Source: Acetilactobacillus jinshanensis (lineage in GTDB: Bacteria > Bacillota > Bacilli > Lactobacillales > Lactobacillaceae). From it: DNA of 64,000 nt. Under the pieces are notes generated by a model. It had not been told where the DNA came from. It saw only the letters and a program-made list of their open reading frames with translations, and searched no databases. This document shows positions 60,319 through 64,000 of this stretch, in pieces. The stretch covers positions 186,001 through 250,000 of the forward strand of contig NZ_CP034726.1 of NCBI RefSeq assembly GCF_004359375.1, read 5' to 3'. Every line of letters starts with the position of its first letter. The first letter of the stretch is position 1. The translations under genes were made by a program, and so were the position numbers.

Positions 60319-60354
60319 AAAAGCTGCGATTTTTAGTTAAATCACAGCTTTTTT
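60319..60354. terminator. Bidirectional terminator
   Basis: Stem AAAAAGCTGcGATTT / AAATCaCAGCTTTTTT between the DtxR-type gene and the convergent DUF1634 gene. Confidence 0.88.
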
Positions 60355-60374
60355 ATTATTTAATTGATTAAGAT

Positions 60375-60764
60375 TCACTTATGAATTCCGAGCCAGAAAC
60401 TAAAGGCTAACACGAACATCACGAACGTCGTGATGTACACATATAGCATGTCGTGCTCCTTATAAAATGAGTAAATTGAAACTAAGACTCGTAAAACCGG
60501 GGTTAAGATTAAACAGAAGATACCGAGCATCATAATAGCGTAGGGCTTGAAGGCGATTACTCCAGCGAAGATTTGCTTAAAATCATGGGGATGGTAACCA
60601 GCTGGATAGCCGGTTCCACCAGTAATGATTAGGAGGGCAAAGCCGATAATCATGATAACGGCGCTGATGATAACACCAGCTCGTAATAGGTTACCAATCA
60701 CGATTTCAATCTTATCCATCTTAGCTTGAATACGTTTTTGGCGTGCTTGTTCTAATTTATTCAT
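60375..60764 (-). CDS. DUF1634 family membrane protein
   Basis: A 129-aa protein with three membrane helices. The family occurs next to TSUP (TauE/SafE) transporters, as it does here with a one-base gap to that gene, so it is probably an accessory subunit. Seen: an NLLRAGVIISAVIMIIGFAL first helix and PVLRVLVSIYSFYKEHD in the second half. Confidence 0.88.
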   Translation of the reverse strand: MNKLEQARQKRIQAKMDKIEIVIGNLLRAGVIISAVIMIIGFALLIITGGTGYPAGYHPHDFKQIFAGVIAFKPYAIMMLGIFCLILTPVLRVLVSIYSFYKEHDMLYVYITTFVMFVLAFSFWLGIHK

Positions 60765-60765
60765 C

Positions 60766-61602
60766 TTATAATTTCACCCCGAATCCTTGCAGTAACATAT
60801 CGATCCCGATATAAAACAGAACCGGCACGAATACGATTCGAATCCATTTAGCAGGTAGGTGCTGCATGATCCTAGATCCAGCAACGGCACCAACTAAGAT
60901 GCCAAGGGCTAGCGGAACCGCAATCTGTGGCAAGATCGAACCGTTAAAGAAGTAGACCGTGGCACTAGCGGCGGCAGTAACTCCCATCATGAAGTTACTA
61001 GTGGAACTCGACGGCTTTAAAGGCATCTTCATGAAGGTATCCATGGCGATGACTTTAAAAGCTCCAGAACCAATACCAAGTAAACCACTGGCTAGTCCGG
61101 CACCTAGCATGACGATGAAGCCACCAGGTACATTCGTGACTTGATAATTAATTTTTTTGTGAGCCGCTTTATCGTAATAGCTACTGTCTAATTCTAATTT
61201 TTGGGCGATTGGACCGGTGTGCTTAGCAAAGTTATCGGTTGTTCCTCGAACCTTTTTGGCCATGTTAAAGCCGCTAAAGACTAGCAAGAGCCCAAACAGA
61301 ATGTATAGGTACATGGGGTTAAGGACTCCCGTTAGCAAGGATCCAGCAACGGCACCGATCGTGGTGGCAATTTCAAGAAACATTGCAACCCGTAAATTCA
61401 AAACGTTGTCTTTTAAGTACGAGATGGTAGCACCGGAACTCGTGGCGATGACCACGATAATACTGGCACCGATGGCGTATTTAATGGGCAGGCCATAGGC
61501 TAACGTCAAGATTGGGGTAACAATGATTCCACCACCAAGGCCCAGGATCGCTCCGGCAATTCCAGCGAAGATCCCGATAAAAATCATTTGGGTGGCAAAC
61601 AT
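60766..61602 (-). CDS. TSUP family (TauE/SafE) anion permease
   Basis: A 278-aa membrane protein with about eight helices. Two homologous halves both start with a glycine-rich signature: GAILGLGGGIIVTPIL near the N-terminus and GLASGLLGIGSGAFKVIAM in the second half. The family moves sulfite, sulfoacetate or related anions; the substrate here is unknown. AGGAGG precedes the ATG. It is co-transcribed with the DUF1634 gene. Confidence 0.92.
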   Translation of the reverse strand: MFATQMIFIGIFAGIAGAILGLGGGIIVTPILTLAYGLPIKYAIGASIIVVIATSSGATISYLKDNVLNLRVAMFLEIATTIGAVAGSLLTGVLNPMYLYILFGLLLVFSGFNMAKKVRGTTDNFAKHTGPIAQKLELDSSYYDKAAHKKINYQVTNVPGGFIVMLGAGLASGLLGIGSGAFKVIAMDTFMKMPLKPSSSTSNFMMGVTAAASATVYFFNGSILPQIAVPLALGILVGAVAGSRIMQHLPAKWIRIVFVPVLFYIGIDMLLQGFGVKL

Positions 61603-61741
61603 ATTAGACCTCCTAATAACATAAGTTATACCTATTATAACAAAAAGGACTCGGGATTTTGGTTAATCACCTGTGGTATACTTAATTAAGTAATAAATTA
61701 GGACATAAATAAACATAAATAATTGAAGGGTCTAATGGTTA

Positions 61742-62407
61742 ATGTTATTTAATAAAGAATACAGCCGACCGCTTCGTTTTCTACTGGCGTTCTTTATTTC
61801 GCTCCTGATTACCGTTCCCGTGATTGATAATTCTCAGTATCTGCAGTTTATCGATCTTTCGATTATCGGTGATGTTCAGAAGCACGAAAGCGCATTTCTG
61901 CATATGTGGTACGTGTTCGTTTCGTTTCTAGACAGTCCCAAAGCGGGACTCGTTTGGATTCTGATCATCGCGTTTCTATTATGGGGATTTAAATATAAGA
62001 TTCAAGCATTGTGGGCTATGTGCAACGTCTTTGGTGGTGACGTCATTGACGAAGTTATTAAGCACATCATCAAGCGTCCACGACCGACTTTCCATCCGGC
62101 TGCTGATACTGGTTATAGTTTTCCAAGTGGTCACGTCTTTAGTACTTTTATGGTGATCAGCGTGCTGTGGCTAGTGGTGTTTCCGCTAATTAAGAAAGCC
62201 TCGTGGCGCTGGTTCGCCTACATCGTGGCAACGATCTGGCTGATTTTCGTAATGCTGGCCCGGATCTATTTGAATGCTCATTATCCAACCGATACGTTTG
62301 GCGCAATTGCGATTGGTTACATGTGGCTGCAGATCAGTGAATGGCTTTACATTAAGATTGCACCAATCCTTAAGAAATGGCCATTTACTAGTCATTCGTA
62401 TATTTAA
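61742..62407 (+). CDS. PAP2 family phosphatase
   Basis: A 221-aa membrane phosphatase with about six helices. All three catalytic motifs are visible: KHIIKRPRP (KxxxxxxRP), YSFPSGH (PSGH) and ARIYLNAHYPTDTFGA (SRxxxxxHxxxD-type). It probably dephosphorylates undecaprenyl pyrophosphate or phosphatidylglycerophosphate. It is a single gene with a terminator at the 3' end. The ATG is in a weak SD context (GAAGGGTCTAATGGTTA). Confidence 0.92.
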   Translation: MLFNKEYSRPLRFLLAFFISLLITVPVIDNSQYLQFIDLSIIGDVQKHESAFLHMWYVFVSFLDSPKAGLVWILIIAFLLWGFKYKIQALWAMCNVFGGDVIDEVIKHIIKRPRPTFHPAADTGYSFPSGHVFSTFMVISVLWLVVFPLIKKASWRWFAYIVATIWLIFVMLARIYLNAHYPTDTFGAIAIGYMWLQISEWLYIKIAPILKKWPFTSHSYI

Positions 62408-62420
62408 ATTAGATAAAATT

Positions 62421-62454
62421 AAAAGACGATCTTATTAAAAGATCGTCTTTTTTT
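62421..62454. terminator. Terminator after PAP2 gene
   Basis: Stem AAAAGACGATC paired with GATCGTCTTTTTTT, an 8-base loop; it also faces the convergent esterase gene. Confidence 0.88.
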
Positions 62455-62468
62455 AGTTATTTTTGAAA

Positions 62469-63296
62469 TTATTTTTTGGCTTGACGTTTAAAAATGGAAT
62501 GGATGAATTCATCAGCCAATGGTACCCAGCTGGAAACGTGGGGGTCATCGGTTTCTGGTGACCATGCGGTAACTCGGTTAGCTAATGCTAAGCCATGTGG
62601 GCCATGATAATACATGTGGAATTCACTCGGGATGTGGTGCTTATTTAATTCATAGGCATATACCATGGCGTTTTGACTAGGAACGAAGTTATCATCGGCG
62701 GTTACCCAGGTAAAGGTGGGTACGTTAGTGTCGGTGACGTGATATTCAGGTCGGAGTTCACGGAGGTTATCGATCCAGCGCTTAGCTGTGGATAACTTTT
62801 CAGGGAAGCCCATTCGGAGGTCAATCACGGGGTAACCCAAGATCGTGACGTTAGGTTTGATCTTATTGGGATCTTTGAAGCCGGATTCTTCTTTGAACCA
62901 AGGGCTGTCGTAAAAGTCGTTTAATAAACTAACGACGTGACCACCAACGCTGAATCCAGCGACCACGATTTGATTGGGATTGATATCCCATTCATCAGCA
63001 TGAGCACGAACGTATTCAATGGCCTTGCAAAGTTCAATCATCGGGTATGGGTACAAAGGTTTGTGTTCCTGCTGAAAACTGTAACGAAGGTAAAAACTCT
63101 GGTAGCCAAGTGCCGTAAAAGCTAGGGCAAAGCTTTCGGCTTGCTGGGGCTTAATGTGGGTAAACGAACCACCAGGTAAAATGATCATAGCCGGAAACTT
63201 TTCGTTTTTAGGTTTTCTACCATAGACATTACTTCTGATGTAACCTTTTAAATAGGCTTTAGAATTTTTTAATAATTTAGTTGTAATAATTTTCAT
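62469..63296 (-). CDS. Alpha/beta hydrolase, esterase (BD-FAE type)
   Basis: A 275-aa soluble esterase. Oxyanion-hole motif ILPGGSFTHI, nucleophile Ser in VAGFSVGGHV, Asp in TADDNFVPSQ and His in GPHGLALA. This is the layout of lactobacillar acetyl esterases that act on acetylated sugars or short acyl esters. The ATG at 63296 has GAGGTGTTCAATTA upstream. Confidence 0.92.
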   Translation of the reverse strand: MKIITTKLLKNSKAYLKGYIRSNVYGRKPKNEKFPAMIILPGGSFTHIKPQQAESFALAFTALGYQSFYLRYSFQQEHKPLYPYPMIELCKAIEYVRAHADEWDINPNQIVVAGFSVGGHVVSLLNDFYDSPWFKEESGFKDPNKIKPNVTILGYPVIDLRMGFPEKLSTAKRWIDNLRELRPEYHVTDTNVPTFTWVTADDNFVPSQNAMVYAYELNKHHIPSEFHMYYHGPHGLALANRVTAWSPETDDPHVSSWVPLADEFIHSIFKRQAKK

Positions 63297-63347
63297 TAAT
63301 TGAACACCTCATGAAATTGAGATAATGATTGTGTTAATTATAACTTA

Positions 63348-63866
63348 TTGGGGAAGTTGACGTCTATTTCTAATTTAAAACTGCGTCCGATGAGTCAGGA
63401 CGATTTCAAAACCTATTATCAATTAGTTAGTGATCCAAAGATTGCGCAAGGAGCACGATTTCAGCCAGCAAAGGATTGGTCGAACGCAAAGGAATTATTT
63501 AAAGATGACTTAAATCATGCCATGAGTTACGCCGTCATTTTAAATGATGAAATGATCGGGATGGTTTCTCTGTATACGACAGTTGGATCTCATGGTGAAC
63601 CAAATCAATCGTGTCTAGAATTAGCTGATATGATGCTGCCCAAGTATCAGAATCATGGTTATATGGGGAAAACGTTAGGGATGCTGATTAATCGATTAAA
63701 GGCGCATTCACACGTTCAAAGATTAGTGGCATTAGTAGCTGAGAATAACGTCCCGTCACGAAAAGTCTTACTTAAAAATCATTTCCATAATTATCGATCC
63801 GTGCTTAACATGGCAATTAATCAAGAGGATTTGGTATATCAATTAGATTTAAGGCTAAATTCTTGA
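63348..63866 (+). CDS. GNAT family N-acetyltransferase
   Basis: A 172-aa protein with the GNAT fold: LKLRPMSQDDF at the N-terminus, ADMMLPKYQNHGYMGKTLGMLI as acetyl-CoA motif A (with Q-x-x-G-x-x/G), and a C-terminal VALVAENNVPSRKVLLKNHF, the typical N-x-x-S-x-x-x-L-x-K-x-G/H pattern of RimJ/L-like members. Substrate is unknown. The start codon is unclear: TTG at 63348 and TTG at 63357 both sit on or against the SD-like GGGGAAG. Confidence 0.86.
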   Translation: MGKLTSISNLKLRPMSQDDFKTYYQLVSDPKIAQGARFQPAKDWSNAKELFKDDLNHAMSYAVILNDEMIGMVSLYTTVGSHGEPNQSCLELADMMLPKYQNHGYMGKTLGMLINRLKAHSHVQRLVALVAENNVPSRKVLLKNHFHNYRSVLNMAINQEDLVYQLDLRLNS

Positions 63867-63944
63867 ATTATGTTGAGCATTGCTATTATTTGTAATATTA
63901 TTAAGTTGAATTAAACGTAATTGAGAAATTACAAGGTATGCTTT

Positions 63945-64000
63945 CATAAGTAGATCTAAAGAGAAGCGATGTTGGTGAGAGTTGCTGATCGAAGTTTCCG
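63945..64000 (+). promoter_or_regulatory. Start of a probable T-box leader (truncated by window edge)
   Basis: AGAGAAGCGATGTTGGTGAGAGTTGC is interrupted here into AGAGAAG, then GATGTTGGTGAGAG: these resemble the conserved 5' Stem I start of T-box leaders (AGAGAG and GnTGGTGnAAG). A possible -10 (TATGCT, 63937-63942) lies close upstream. The specifier loop and antiterminator would be outside the window, so the amino acid cannot be read. Confidence 0.5.

Noticed and set aside
63348-63380. ATT at 63366 as a third non-AUG start after GGGGAAG
   Set aside because: The SD match is weak and two TTG codons are available, so the evidence is much poorer than for the helicase and hflX.

Overview
The window is a stretch of low-GC Gram-positive chromosome that reads as a member of the Lactobacillaceae. 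Supporting signs are strong AGGAGG-type ribosome binding sites with frequent GTG/TTG starts, a KxYKxGKxW-type signal peptide on a giant wall adhesin, ECF vitamin transport, and many peptidases of a peptide-dependent lifestyle (PepO, an S9 peptidase, a C69 dipeptidase, a prolyl aminopeptidase and PepX). The species cannot be fixed from the sequence alone. There is no phage, transposase, CRISPR array or rRNA. Most of the window is housekeeping or niche-specific core genome in short operons separated by Rho-independent terminators.

Layout. 1-11 kb: start of PepO, a YibE/F pair, an S9 peptidase, a lactonase, a Rad3/DinG-type helicase with a fused nuclease-like domain, DegV, a divergent aquaporin-family channel and two small unknown proteins. 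11.3-11.65 kb: a compact locus with the architecture of an Fst-type type I toxin-antitoxin system, absent from ordinary ORF calling because the toxin has only 32 codons. 11.6-17.6 kb: a purine (guanine-class) riboswitch in front of a xanthine/uracil-family permease, a four-repeat unknown protein, and a TPP-riboswitch-controlled YkoEDC-type ECF transporter. 17.6-28 kb: a D,D-carboxypeptidase, a catalytically eroded HAD protein, an FAD/NAD(P) protein, tRNA-Arg, a frameshifted membrane protein, a cellulose-synthase-like GT2, a PEBP-family protein and a MarR/MFS pair.

28-38 kb: the accessory island. It holds a 2014-aa serine-rich wall adhesin of lower GC than its neighbours, followed by two tandem GT4 glycosyltransferases with very biased codon use. 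Only the first carries an intact E-x7-E motif. 38-50 kb: C69 dipeptidase, amino-acid permease, VOC protein, an ABC-F protein behind a possible leader-peptide attenuator, proline-specific peptidases, a degenerate Nudix protein and a serine-rich membrane protein. 50-64 kb: a glutaredoxin-like protein, HflX, a phosphoglycerate-mutase-like enzyme, HelD, CoaA, an RluA-type pseudouridine synthase, DUF1003, a CDF transporter, a DtxR/MntR regulator, TSUP/DUF1634, PAP2, an esterase, a GNAT protein and, at the very edge, what looks like the start of a T-box leader.

Themes worth following are the toxin-antitoxin locus; repeated loss of catalytic or cofactor residues in otherwise well-kept proteins (helicase Fe-S ligands, HAD nucleophile, Nudix box, second GT4 glutamate, adhesin sorting-motif proline); and two genes (helicase, hflX) whose Shine-Dalgarno sequence is correctly spaced only to an AUC codon.
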